A stretch of DNA of 8,146 bases from contig JACFNS010000094.1 in the NCBI GenBank assembly GCA_019454705.1, positions 1-8,146 of the forward strand. Reading direction: 5' to 3'. Below, one piece after another: positions 1 through 6,908 of the stretch (the stretch's first letter is position 1; each line of letters begins with the position of its first letter). The stretch comes from Taibaiella sp. (GTDB taxonomy: Bacteria > Bacteroidota > Bacteroidia > Chitinophagales > Chitinophagaceae). The notes beneath the pieces are model-generated. The model saw only the letters and a list, made by a program, of their open reading frames with translations, was not told the origin of the DNA and made no database searches. Position numbers and translations under genes: made by a program.

Positions 1-117
1 GGCTTCGACCTGAACGAGGTATCTACAGGGCAGCAGAACACCGATGGCATAGACAATATAGTGGGCGCAAGGGCATTGTACAAGATGTGCAATTTCATGC
101 TGGGCAATAACCGTTAA
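1..117 (+). CDS. C-terminal fragment of an unidentified protein
   Basis: Frame 1 is open from the window edge to a TAA at 115-117 and gives 38 residues, ending in KMCNFMLGNNR. The fragment contains NTDGIDNIVGARALYKMC, which looks like a folded C-terminal helix after a polar loop. I do not recognise the family. The reading frame, similar codon use to the neighbours, and the 49-base gap before the next start codon support it as the real end of a gene cut by the window edge. No convincing terminator hairpin follows it, so read-through into the transporter operon is possible. Confidence 0.6.
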   Translation, partial: GFDLNEVSTGQQNTDGIDNIVGARALYKMCNFMLGNNR

Positions 118-166
118 GTTTCAGCTAACTGTATATTTCCATAACTAAAAGATATATTTTAGCCCT

Positions 167-1495
167 ATGGAAACCACTGCTTCGCCAACTGCAAAAAAGA
201 AACTGCATAACGCCTGGGCTATGTACGACTGGGGCAACTCAGCCTACAACCTCGTTATTACTTCTACAATTTTTCCGGCGTACTATATTGCCATCACAAC
301 CGATGCAACGAAAGTACCTGCGGATAAGGTTTCTTTCTTCGGATTGGAGATAACCAACACGGTTTTACAGGACTATACACTTTCCATTGCTTATCTCATT
401 ATCGCTTTTATATCACCCATACTATCTTCTATTGCCGACTACCGGGGTAATAAGAAAAAGTACATGCGTTTCTTTACCTACATAGGTGCCATTGCATGCA
501 GCGGACTTTTCCTGTTTACAAAAGATAATATTGAACTTGGTATCGTCCTCTTCGGGCTGGCAGCAATAGGCTATTGCGGCAGCTTAGTATTTTACAATGC
601 CTATCTGCCCGAAATAGCCGCAGAACATGAGCGGGACAGGGTAAGTGCAAAGGGGTTTGCGTTTGGTTATGTAGGCAGCGTATTGCTGCAGATAGTCTGT
701 TTGGTATTCGTACTCAGTCCTGATACTTTTGGCATGGATGCAGGCAGTGCTTCACGTTTTTCTTTTTTGCTCGTGGGTGTCTGGTGGTTTGCCTGGGCGC
801 AGATACCATTGCGCAAGCTGCCTAAAGGACAACCATTGGAACAACACGCAGAGTACAGTGTAATCACAAACGGTTTTCATGAGTTGAAGAAAGTATGGCA
901 GCAGGTAAAACAGATGCCTGTGTTACGAACCTACCTGGGTGCATTCTTCTTCTACAGCATGGGTGTGCAAACGGTAATGCTGGCTGCTGCAGCATTTGGT
1001 GCTAAAGAACTCAACCTGGAAACCAGCCAGCTCATTACTACCATCCTCATTATACAACTTGTGGCCGTTGGTGGTGCATATATAATGGCGCGCCTTTCGG
1101 AGCGCTTTGGCAACCTTAATGTACTTATAGGCGTGGTGCTGATATGGATAGGTATCTGTATCTACGCTTATTTTATACAGACTGTTACGCAGTTTTACAT
1201 CATCGCTACATTTGTGGGCCTGGTGATGGGCGGCATACAGTCGCTAAGCCGCTCTACTTACTCCAAACTAATGCCTGAAACAAAAGACACTGCTTCCTTT
1301 TTCAGCTTCTACGACGTAACCGAAAAGCTGGCGATAGTCATCGGTTTGTTCTCTTTCGGTTTTATTGAACACATCACGGGTAGTATGCGCAAATCGGTGC
1401 TTGCGGTTCTGGTATTCTTTGTGATAGGCGGTATCATTTTGTATCTTGCAAGGCTTACGGCCAAAAGGGAAAAAATCAAGTCGTCAGTGATATAA
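167..1495 (+). CDS. UMF1-family major facilitator (Atg22-like) transporter
   Basis: This 442-residue polytopic inner-membrane protein carries the hallmarks of the UMF1 branch of the major facilitator superfamily, the bacterial relatives of yeast vacuolar effluxer Atg22. Signatures seen: YDWGNSAY at residues 20-27 just before the first membrane helix, FYNAYLPEIA at 142-151, SAKGFAFGYVGS at 160-171, GGIQSLSRSTYSKLMP at 355-370 and FFSFYDVTEK at 378-387. About 12 hydrophobic segments are visible, with a soluble linker near residues 215-250 between the two halves. Length matches the family. Substrate is unknown; Atg22 exports amino acids from the vacuole, but that should not be transferred to bacterial members. 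The ATG at 167 is the first in frame and leaves a short polar, Lys-rich N-terminus (KKK 10-12) before the signature, as is normal. The next gene starts 6 bases after its stop, which points to co-transcription. No Shine-Dalgarno sequence is seen; upstream DNA is AT-rich (TATATTTC at 132-139, TATATTTT at 153-160). Confidence 0.92.
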   Translation: METTASPTAKKKLHNAWAMYDWGNSAYNLVITSTIFPAYYIAITTDATKVPADKVSFFGLEITNTVLQDYTLSIAYLIIAFISPILSSIADYRGNKKKYMRFFTYIGAIACSGLFLFTKDNIELGIVLFGLAAIGYCGSLVFYNAYLPEIAAEHERDRVSAKGFAFGYVGSVLLQIVCLVFVLSPDTFGMDAGSASRFSFLLVGVWWFAWAQIPLRKLPKGQPLEQHAEYSVITNGFHELKKVWQQVKQMPVLRTYLGAFFFYSMGVQTVMLAAAAFGAKELNLETSQLITTILIIQLVAVGGAYIMARLSERFGNLNVLIGVVLIWIGICIYAYFIQTVTQFYIIATFVGLVMGGIQSLSRSTYSKLMPETKDTASFFSFYDVTEKLAIVIGLFSFGFIEHITGSMRKSVLAVLVFFVIGGIILYLARLTAKREKIKSSVI

Positions 1496-1501
1496 CCGGA
1501 T

Positions 1502-2335
1502 ATGAAATTACATACAATTCTCGCAGGATATTTCAAACTGGATGGTGGTGCCATGCATGGTGTAGTGCCCAAAAGCATGTGGCAAAAGGCTAATCCCGCA
1601 GACGATAATAATATGTGCAGCTGGGCTATGCGCTGCTTGCTGGTAGAGCGTAACGACAGGCTGATACTGATTGATAATGGTATGGGCGATAAGCAGGATG
1701 CTAAGTTCTTCAGCTACTACCACCCGCATGGGGAAGATACTGTGGAAAGTTCATTAGCTAAGGCGGGCTATATCCCCGCTGATATTACCGATGTATTCCT
1801 CACGCACCTGCACTTCGACCATTGCGGTGGCAGTATAAAAAGAGTGGGGGACAAATTGGTGCCTGCATTCCCCAATGCTACCTACTGGAGCAATAAGGCG
1901 CATTGGGACTGGGCAGTGCATCCTAATGCCAGGGAGAAGGCATCTTTCCTGTCGGAAAATATATTGCCTATACAAGAGAGTGGTCAGCTGCAATTTATAG
2001 ACATAGCAGATGGTGAAGAATGGATACCCGGCATACGCATACATTTTGTGGACGGGCACACCGAACAGATGATGCTGCCACGAATTGATTATAACGGAAC
2101 AACCATACTCTATTGTGCTGACCTGGTACCCAGTGCTGCACATATATCCATGCCCTGGGTGATGGCCTACGATATGCGACCGCTGGATACATTAGCAGAA
2201 AAAGAAAGGTTGCTCAATATGGCTGCCGATAATAGCTGGCTGCTGTACTTTGAACACGACCCCAAAATAGCCTGCGCCCGCCTGGTAAAAGATGAGCATG
2301 GCCGTATCAGGATGAAAGAAGAGGTTCAACTTTAG
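1502..2335 (+). CDS. Metallo-beta-lactamase-fold hydrolase (lactonase-like)
   Basis: A 277-residue protein with a complete set of metallo-beta-lactamase-fold metal ligands: the HLHFDH motif gives H102, H104, D106 and H107; then H186 (DGHTEQM), D207 (CADLVP) and H252 (FEHDP). The spacing closely follows AHL lactonase AiiA (H104, H106, D108, H109, H169, D191, H235), so a dinuclear zinc site is expected. The stretch DLVPSAAHISMPW (207-219) followed by YDMRP and FEHDP is typical of the cytosolic lactonase/methyl-parathion-hydrolase-like subgroup. The tyrosine that AiiA places three residues after its bridging Asp (Y194) is P210 here, so AHL lactonase activity cannot be assumed. No signal peptide is seen. 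It sits 6 bases after the transporter stop and 17 bases before the cupin gene, so it likely acts on a compound handled by that operon. Fold is certain, substrate is not. Confidence 0.92.
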   Translation: MKLHTILAGYFKLDGGAMHGVVPKSMWQKANPADDNNMCSWAMRCLLVERNDRLILIDNGMGDKQDAKFFSYYHPHGEDTVESSLAKAGYIPADITDVFLTHLHFDHCGGSIKRVGDKLVPAFPNATYWSNKAHWDWAVHPNAREKASFLSENILPIQESGQLQFIDIADGEEWIPGIRIHFVDGHTEQMMLPRIDYNGTTILYCADLVPSAAHISMPWVMAYDMRPLDTLAEKERLLNMAADNSWLLYFEHDPKIACARLVKDEHGRIRMKEEVQL

Positions 2336-2352
2336 TATATAACTATAGATAT

Positions 2353-2919
2353 ATGGCATTCAAAGGAAAGGTCATTTCTAATCCGGTAACAGGGCAGCAG
2401 ATAAAGTTTATACAAACTGCAAAGGACACCAACGGCCAATTACTGGAAATGGAATCGGTATATGCAGCCGCATCTAAAGAGCCGCCGCCCCATTACCACC
2501 CCTACCAGGCAGAGGACTTTACTATATTGGAAGGCGAAATGACGGTAAGGATGAACGGCGGTTTAACCGTACTGAAAAAAGGGGACAGCCTGCATGTGCC
2601 TGCCAACACTGTACACTCTATGTGGAATGACACATCTTCGGTAGCAATAGTAAACTGGAAAGTGCAACCCGCTATGAACACTGAATACTTTTTTGAAAAT
2701 GCCATGGGCCTTGCACAGGATGGCAAAACCAAAGCAGATGGCATGCCCCGTTTTTTACAGGTAGTATTGCTGGCATCAAAGTATTCAGGTACGTTCAGGC
2801 TGGTGAAACCACCATTTGCGGTGCAGAAAATATTATTCACCGTCCTGAAGCCTTTTGCCTACCTGGCAGGCTACAGACCGGGGTATAGCAAGTACGAGAG
2901 CGGAGACATAGAGGGTTAA
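2353..2919 (+). CDS. Cupin-domain protein with C-terminal extension
   Basis: This 188-residue protein has one cupin barrel. Motif 1 is at residues 46-61 (PHYHPYQAEDFTILEG; metal ligands H47 and H49, with E54 in the place of the usual glutamate) and motif 2 at 77-92 (GDSLHVPANTVHSMWN; fourth ligand H88). The full ligand set suggests a bound metal. After the barrel, residues 130-175 form a hydrophobic tail (FLQVVLLASKY, then KILFTVLKPFAYLAGYRPGY); I recall similar tails, ending in a GYR-x-x-Y-like motif, in other stand-alone cupins. It may be a helical cap or dimer arm rather than a membrane span. Cupins cover dioxygenases, isomerases and sugar or ligand sensors, so no reaction can be named. 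It is the third gene of the transporter/hydrolase cluster. Its stop (2917-2919) overlaps the stop of the opposite-strand gene. Confidence 0.88.
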   Translation: MAFKGKVISNPVTGQQIKFIQTAKDTNGQLLEMESVYAAASKEPPPHYHPYQAEDFTILEGEMTVRMNGGLTVLKKGDSLHVPANTVHSMWNDTSSVAIVNWKVQPAMNTEYFFENAMGLAQDGKTKADGMPRFLQVVLLASKYSGTFRLVKPPFAVQKILFTVLKPFAYLAGYRPGYSKYESGDIEG

Positions 2920-3485
2920 TAATTTGAATTTACCCAGTCGATTAATTTTTCAAGGTTGGCGCGATTATCCGGGTACTTGTCGGGCAGCGATTTCAAGAAT
3001 TGGAGTCTGCCCTTTTTATAGCCATCGTCCCCAATACTTTTATATTCCTGGTATATGCCATGTTCCCATTCCAGCAGTTCATCAAAACCACGTTCTACTA
3101 TATTCATATCATACTTGTTGAATATCGCTGAAAGCGGAGAAATGTTTGCGTGATTAGCTGTCGCTAAGATGGCTTCGTAAATCTCAAGAATGGACGAGTC
3201 ATTTTGATTGTCGCAGAAACTCATTAGCAGGTTCGCAGACCTTTCCTCGTTGTCAGTGCGGCCCGGTTCGTAAATGATGTCATGAAAGAGTGCAATAAGT
3301 TCCAGCTTTTCTTTTTCAAGATTGCTGATAACACCCTTTTGATAATCATCCTCTATCTGCCGGAACAAATCGTATAGATGTTCCTTGCTATGATAAGCCC
3401 TATGTGGTTCTTCCCATCTCTTCAGCAAATCCATCGCTGATGTATGGATTTTGTATTTATCCAGCAGGTACTGTATATCCGGCAT
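2916..3485 (-). CDS. Predicted metal-dependent HD-superfamily phosphohydrolase
   Basis: A 189-residue soluble protein resembling the COG4339 group of predicted HD-superfamily phosphohydrolases. Visible motifs: YHSKEHL at residues 31-37 (H32, H36), the HD pair in FHDIIYEPGRTDNEERSA (H68, D69), NHANIS at 111-116, and D126 in KYDMNIVERG, followed by the family's typical EY...D.GYKKGR (147-160). Together H32, H68, D69 and D126 would form the metal site seen in HD enzymes. Members are thought to hydrolyse phosphate esters or nucleotides, but no substrate is established that I know of. The start at 3485 gives a length normal for the family, with residues 5-30 matching the usual helical lead-in. It lies 11 bases downstream of a small Lys/Gly-rich gene on the same strand, so the two are probably co-transcribed. 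It converges with the cupin gene with a 4-base overlap. Confidence 0.87.
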   Translation of the reverse strand: MPDIQYLLDKYKIHTSAMDLLKRWEEPHRAYHSKEHLYDLFRQIEDDYQKGVISNLEKEKLELIALFHDIIYEPGRTDNEERSANLLMSFCDNQNDSSILEIYEAILATANHANISPLSAIFNKYDMNIVERGFDELLEWEHGIYQEYKSIGDDGYKKGRLQFLKSLPDKYPDNRANLEKLIDWVNSNY

Positions 3486-3496
3486 CGCTAAAGCAA

Positions 3497-3652
3497 TTAG
3501 CTACCCCTTGTTCCTCCCGTCTTAATCATTTTTTTGCCACCGCCGCCCGATGGCTTGGCTGATTTACCTGCTGTTTTGGTGCCTGCCAACATGTTTTTAG
3601 CTGACTTACCGCCCTTTTTATTGTCTTTTTTATCGTTTATATGAAATCCCAT
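3497..3652 (-). CDS. Small Lys/Gly-rich basic protein (51 aa), hypothetical
   Basis: An open frame of 51 codons reads from ATG (3652-3650) to TAA (3499-3497). The product begins MGFHINDKKDNKKGG and ends KKMIKTGGTRGS. It has 12 Lys, 1 Arg and only 2 Asp (residues 7 and 10), with 12 Gly including a run of four at 36-39, so it is strongly basic and probably disordered. The centre has two similar blocks, GGKSAKNMLAG (14-24) and AGKSAKPSGGG (28-38), sharing GKSAK. No membrane segment or signal peptide is seen. It ends 11 bases before the HD phosphohydrolase start, and the interval from 3485 to 3652 would otherwise be empty, which favours a real leading gene. TACTTTTA (3677-3670, minus strand) is a possible -7 element about 17 bases upstream, one mismatch from TAnnTTTG. 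Nucleic-acid or ribosome binding is a guess from charge alone. Confidence 0.62.
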   Translation of the reverse strand: MGFHINDKKDNKKGGKSAKNMLAGTKTAGKSAKPSGGGGKKMIKTGGTRGS

Positions 3653-3703
3653 ATTCTGTATGCTTTGTATAAAAGTAATGAAAAGATAGATGATGAGATT
3701 TGC

Positions 3704-3740
3704 TGTACATAAAAATTGTACATTTTAACAAACTGTACAT
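3704..3740. repeat. Three TGTACAT repeats in a divergent promoter region
   Basis: TGTACAT occurs at 3704-3710, 3717-3723 and 3734-3740, each containing the palindrome TGTACA. The first two are separated by an AT-only spacer, so TGTACA-N7-TGTACA is itself close to a dyad; the third follows after 11 bases. They lie 52 bases upstream of the small basic gene (minus strand) and about 80-115 bases upstream of cmk (plus strand). The rest of 3653-3819 is AT-rich with no other gene or hairpin that I can see. The arrangement fits a multi-site operator for a dimeric regulator, but which regulator is unknown. Confidence 0.5.
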
Positions 3741-3806
3741 ATATGCCCACATAAATTACCACTTTTTTATAACAACCAAACTATTTTATTTCCGGCTGGG
3801 ATAACA

Positions 3807-3814
3807 GAACTTTG
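3807..3814 (+). promoter_or_regulatory. Possible Bacteroidota-type -7 element before cmk
   Basis: GAACTTTG ends 5 bases before the cmk ATG and differs from the Bacteroidota -7 consensus TAnnTTTG only at its first base. No clear TTG/TTTG -33 element is found 17-23 bases further up (the region reads CTATTTTATTTCC). If used, the transcript would have almost no leader. Weak call resting on one element. Confidence 0.28.
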
Positions 3815-3819
3815 TATTT

Positions 3820-4524
3820 ATGGATGATAAAATTATCATAGCGATAGACGGGCATTCATCGTGCGGAAAGAGCACCCTGGCCAAAGAACTGGCAAAACAA
3901 TTGGGTTATCGCCATATTGACAGCGGCGCTATGTACCGTGCTATTACCCTGTACTTCCTGCGTAATAATATCAACATCAATAATATAGCTGAAGTAAAAG
4001 AAGCGCTGGGCAATATCAGGCTCAGCTTTATAAAAAATGAAACAACCGGCCAGTCGGAAATATGCCTGAATGGCGAAGATGTGGCGCACCATATACACGA
4101 TATGATAGTGGCTGAAAAAGTGAGTGATGTGGCAGCCATAAAAGAAGTGCGTGAATTTGCCGTTGCGCAGCAACAGGAAATGGGCAAGGAGAAAGGCATA
4201 GTGATGGACGGCAGGGATATCGGTACGGTGGTATTTCCCCATGCCGAACTGAAAATATTTATGACCGCTGAAATGGATATACGTGTTAACCGCCGTTTCC
4301 AGGAATTGTATGTAAAGAACCCGAACATTACTTACGAAGAGGTGATGGCCAATATACAGATGCGCGACTATATAGACAGCAACCGCGAGGAAAGCCCACT
4401 GACACAAGCGAGTGACGCGTTGGTGCTGGACAATACGCAACTGAACCGCGAAGAACAACTGAAGAAAGCGTTGAGTTGGGCTAAGGAAAGAGCGGGGCTG
4501 TTGCACAATAGCCCAGTTTCGTAA
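3820..4524 (+). CDS. cmk: Cytidylate kinase (CMP/dCMP kinase)
   Basis: Cytidylate kinase transfers phosphate from ATP to CMP or dCMP, in the cytosol, for nucleotide recycling and supply. The 234-residue product has all family landmarks: P-loop GHSSCGKST at residues 11-19, DSGAMYRA at 34-41 for the nucleotide-monophosphate fold, DGRDIGTVVFP at 130-140 for cytidine recognition, the arginine-rich R155-R158-R159 lid segment, and RDYIDSNREESPL at 182-194. The length is near the usual 220-235. The P-loop has SSC where many other cmk proteins have AGSG-type residues; I believe this variant is common in Bacteroidota. Start chosen at 3820 because it is the first ATG and leaves only a few residues before the first beta strand (IIIAID). 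It stands alone on the plus strand, divergent from the small basic gene and convergent with the antiporter; the often-seen partners ispH or rpsA are not in the window. Confidence 0.96.
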   Translation: MDDKIIIAIDGHSSCGKSTLAKELAKQLGYRHIDSGAMYRAITLYFLRNNININNIAEVKEALGNIRLSFIKNETTGQSEICLNGEDVAHHIHDMIVAEKVSDVAAIKEVREFAVAQQQEMGKEKGIVMDGRDIGTVVFPHAELKIFMTAEMDIRVNRRFQELYVKNPNITYEEVMANIQMRDYIDSNREESPLTQASDALVLDNTQLNREEQLKKALSWAKERAGLLHNSPVS

Positions 4525-4541
4525 AAAGCACATATGTGCTT
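4523..4541 (-). terminator. Palindrome with T tract, likely terminator of the antiporter gene
   Basis: Bases 4526-4541 are a perfect 16-base palindrome (AAGCACATATGTGCTT). Read on the minus strand it runs directly into five T residues (complement of 4527-4523), the layout of an intrinsic terminator for the antiporter gene ending at 4564. The stem is 6 base pairs around an ATAT loop and only moderately GC-rich. On the plus strand the palindrome is followed by GGG, so it would not work well for cmk. The T tract overlaps the cmk stop codon. Confidence 0.45.
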
Positions 4542-4563
4542 GGGATATACCAGCGCCCCCGGC

Positions 4564-6831
4564 TTATTTTATCGATTTGCCTGAAAGCTCCTGTATCTTT
4601 TTACGCTCACCTACTATCCATACTATATCCCCCCTCTGAAAGATCATTGTAGACTCAGGATTGAGCATACGTGTTTCACCACGTTCTATACCAATAACCA
4701 ATCCATTCGTGCGCCCCCTGATATCTGAATCCCTTATAGATTTTCCATGCAGCTTATTATACTCATTTACAGCAATTTTCTGTAGTACGATGTCCTGCAC
4801 GCTGGTATCGGAATTATTTGCCTGCTCCACTGTATCAAATACGGGTTTGAACAACTGCATCTGTTCGTCGGTAGCAATGATGCCAACATGGTCGAATGGA
4901 AGTAGTTTATTATTACGGCCGGGGGCGAGTATCAGGTTTTCGCCACGCTTGATATATGCAATGTTGATGCCATACTCCTCCCTCCATTGCAACTCAACCA
5001 GTGTCTTACCAACATACTCCGCATGAGGGTTCACTTGCATATCTATGATTTGCGCCGTCCAGGGAGAGAGCCCTTCCCTTATGTTCGACCTGGCCTGCAA
5101 TACATCTTCGGGTAGCCCGCCTTCTGTTTCCCGTGCATTCAGATTGCTGATGAAACGCCCTTCCAGCCGTTGATAAAAAGATTGAATTCCTTTTGAGAAA
5201 TAATACATCAAGCCGATAGTAGCCGGAATAGCTACCAGTACTGCTACCAGGGTGGACAACAGCCAGTTGACCCAAATGGCTATAATGGCCAGCCCGATAA
5301 CAAAGCGTGAAAGTTCTATAATAAACAACGGCCCCCTGTTGTATCGCTCGTTGAGCCAAATGCTGCGATATGCTTTGCTATCCTGCTTCTTCACCATAAG
5401 TGCCCAGATGAAAGGTGCAGCAATAGCCAATGAAATAACCAGGCCCACTAAGTTTGCCACTTTATCATCTTCAATATGTCTGTGCAACAAAGGCAACAGG
5501 AAATTGACGGACAACAGCAACAAAGCAAAAAGGATAATACCGTTGGTGAGGACAATAGTAATGTATGATTTTAGCACTATCTGCCATTGATTTTCGGTTT
5601 TTATACTCTGCGTACCCGAAGAATACCTTTCTATCGCCTTGATGAACCTGGGAGGCAGTACGCGTACGACTGCATTATAGCAGGGTTCGGAAAGTTTTAT
5701 CAGGTAGGGTGTAGTGAATGTAGTGATGGCAGAAGCACCTACAGCCACCGGGAAAAGAAAGTCGCTGATGACATCCAGGCTGAGGCCGAGGGTAGCAACT
5801 ATAAATGCAAATTCGCCTATCTGCGCCATACTCATGCCTACCTGTATCGACTGTTTCAATGGCTGGCCGGATAACAGTGCCCCTAACGTTGTGCTGAATA
5901 ATTTTCCAAACAAGGTAAGCATAGTGACAATGAGCACCTGCCATTTATACTCCATAATAGTTGCCGGGTCTATGAGCATACCCACCGATACAAAGAACAC
6001 TGCGCCAAATAGATTTTTGACCGGGGTGGTAAGATGTTCAACGCGCTCTGCTGATGTCGTTTCGGCGATGATGGAGCCCATAATAAACGCCCCTAACTCT
6101 GCTGAGAAACCAACCTGAGTGGCCAGCAACACCATGCCCAGGCAAAGGCCTATCGCCAATATCAGCAATGTTTCCTCGTCCAGTAAATCGCGCGTCTTCT
6201 TCAGGAAAGTGGGCAAGAGGAAAATACCCATGATGAACCACAAACTCAGGAAGAACAGCAGTTTAAGAACGGTCATCAACAACTCAGTGCCCTCGAAAGC
6301 CTGGCTGACGGCCATGGTAGAAAGCAAGACCATCAATAATATCACCACAATATCTTCCACTACAAGTACGCCGAAGACTATGCTTGCAAACTGCCTGCCT
6401 TTAATGCCCAATTCGTCGAATGCCTTGATGATAATGGTGGTAGATGAGCTGGCCAGCATACCCCCAAGGAATACACTATCCATAGTAGACCACCCCATCC
6501 ATTTGCCCACCAGGTAGCCGGCAGATGTGATAAATATTATCTCAACAAATGCTGTGATAGAGGCCGAACCGCCTACCCTGATTAGTTTTTTGAAACTGAA
6601 TTCAAGACCCAGGCTGAACAAAAGGAATATAACTCCGATTTCTGCCAGGGTTTCTACGTTCTCCAAATCGACAACCGTAGGTGTAATGGACAAGTGTGGG
6701 CCTACTAAAAATCCCGCGATGATGTAACCGAGCACCACAGGCTGTTTTATCTTTTTGAAAATCATGGTGACAATAGCCCCGGTAAATAATATCAATGCAA
6801 GATCCTGTATCAAACTCGGTAAATGCCCCAT
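4564..6831 (-). CDS. CPA2-family cation:proton antiporter with two TrkA-C domains
   Basis: This 755-residue inner-membrane protein starts with a Na+/H+ exchanger-type core (residues about 5-385): LLFSLGLEFS (70-79), SSSTTIIIKA (128-137), an acidic pair E159-D160 in VLVVEDIVVILLM at the expected ion-binding helix, and MAQIGEFAFIVA (335-346). The ED pair resembles YbaL/RosB members rather than KefC, which I recall as having QD. A second hydrophobic block (about 418-545) adds three or four more membrane helices. The soluble tail carries two TrkA-C-like (RCK_C) domains, about 590-665 and 680-750, each with the pattern of a ligand-binding beta sandwich ending in GDIVWIVG-like strands. No Rossmann RCK_N domain with a GxGxxG motif is present. 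It probably exchanges K+ or Na+ for protons, gated by a small ligand at the tail. Start at 6831 places the first helix normally. The divergent neighbour is a universal stress protein. Confidence 0.92.
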   Translation of the reverse strand: MGHLPSLIQDLALILFTGAIVTMIFKKIKQPVVLGYIIAGFLVGPHLSITPTVVDLENVETLAEIGVIFLLFSLGLEFSFKKLIRVGGSASITAFVEIIFITSAGYLVGKWMGWSTMDSVFLGGMLASSSTTIIIKAFDELGIKGRQFASIVFGVLVVEDIVVILLMVLLSTMAVSQAFEGTELLMTVLKLLFFLSLWFIMGIFLLPTFLKKTRDLLDEETLLILAIGLCLGMVLLATQVGFSAELGAFIMGSIIAETTSAERVEHLTTPVKNLFGAVFFVSVGMLIDPATIMEYKWQVLIVTMLTLFGKLFSTTLGALLSGQPLKQSIQVGMSMAQIGEFAFIVATLGLSLDVISDFLFPVAVGASAITTFTTPYLIKLSEPCYNAVVRVLPPRFIKAIERYSSGTQSIKTENQWQIVLKSYITIVLTNGIILFALLLLSVNFLLPLLHRHIEDDKVANLVGLVISLAIAAPFIWALMVKKQDSKAYRSIWLNERYNRGPLFIIELSRFVIGLAIIAIWVNWLLSTLVAVLVAIPATIGLMYYFSKGIQSFYQRLEGRFISNLNARETEGGLPEDVLQARSNIREGLSPWTAQIIDMQVNPHAEYVGKTLVELQWREEYGINIAYIKRGENLILAPGRNNKLLPFDHVGIIATDEQMQLFKPVFDTVEQANNSDTSVQDIVLQKIAVNEYNKLHGKSIRDSDIRGRTNGLVIGIERGETRMLNPESTMIFQRGDIVWIVGERKKIQELSGKSIK

Positions 6832-6890
6832 AATAAATCTTATATCCTGTAACTATATGCTAACCTTCCCACGCATGCTACTGCACAAAA

Positions 6891-6908
6891 GCAATTTACA
6901 AAAATTGC
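6891..6908. repeat. Perfect inverted repeat (7-bp arms, 4-base loop)
   Basis: GCAATTT (6891-6897) and AAATTGC (6902-6908) are exact reverse complements around ACAA. It lies in the 181-base divergent region between antiporter and universal stress genes. No T tract follows on the plus strand, so it reads more like an operator or an RNA leader structure than a terminator. The minus-strand sequence TGCTTTTG at 6893-6886, one mismatch from a -7 element for the antiporter, overlaps its left arm. Confidence 0.4.

Noticed and set aside
132..160. TATATTTC (132) and TATATTTT (153) as -7 elements for the transporter operon
   Set aside because: Each is one mismatch from TAnnTTTG, but neither has a TTG-type -33 partner at the right distance, and the region is too AT-rich for this to mean much.
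1754..2143. 129-codon minus-strand frame within the metallo-hydrolase gene
   Set aside because: It lies entirely inside a well-supported gene on the opposite strand and its translation has no domain features.
1502..2335. Calling the metallo-hydrolase a beta-lactamase or antibiotic resistance gene
   Set aside because: The fold name covers many hydrolases; the DLVP/FEHDP signature and lack of a signal peptide point away from periplasmic beta-lactamases.
3856..4533. 225-codon open frame antisense to cytidylate kinase
   Set aside because: It is a shadow of cmk codon bias; the translation is rich in His, Phe and Tyr with no recognisable domain, and cmk on the other strand has every family motif.
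5714..6517. Plus-strand frames of 132-134 codons opposite the antiporter
   Set aside because: They mirror the membrane-protein codons of the antiporter; the translations are Ser/Thr/Asn-rich low-information sequence with no upstream signals.
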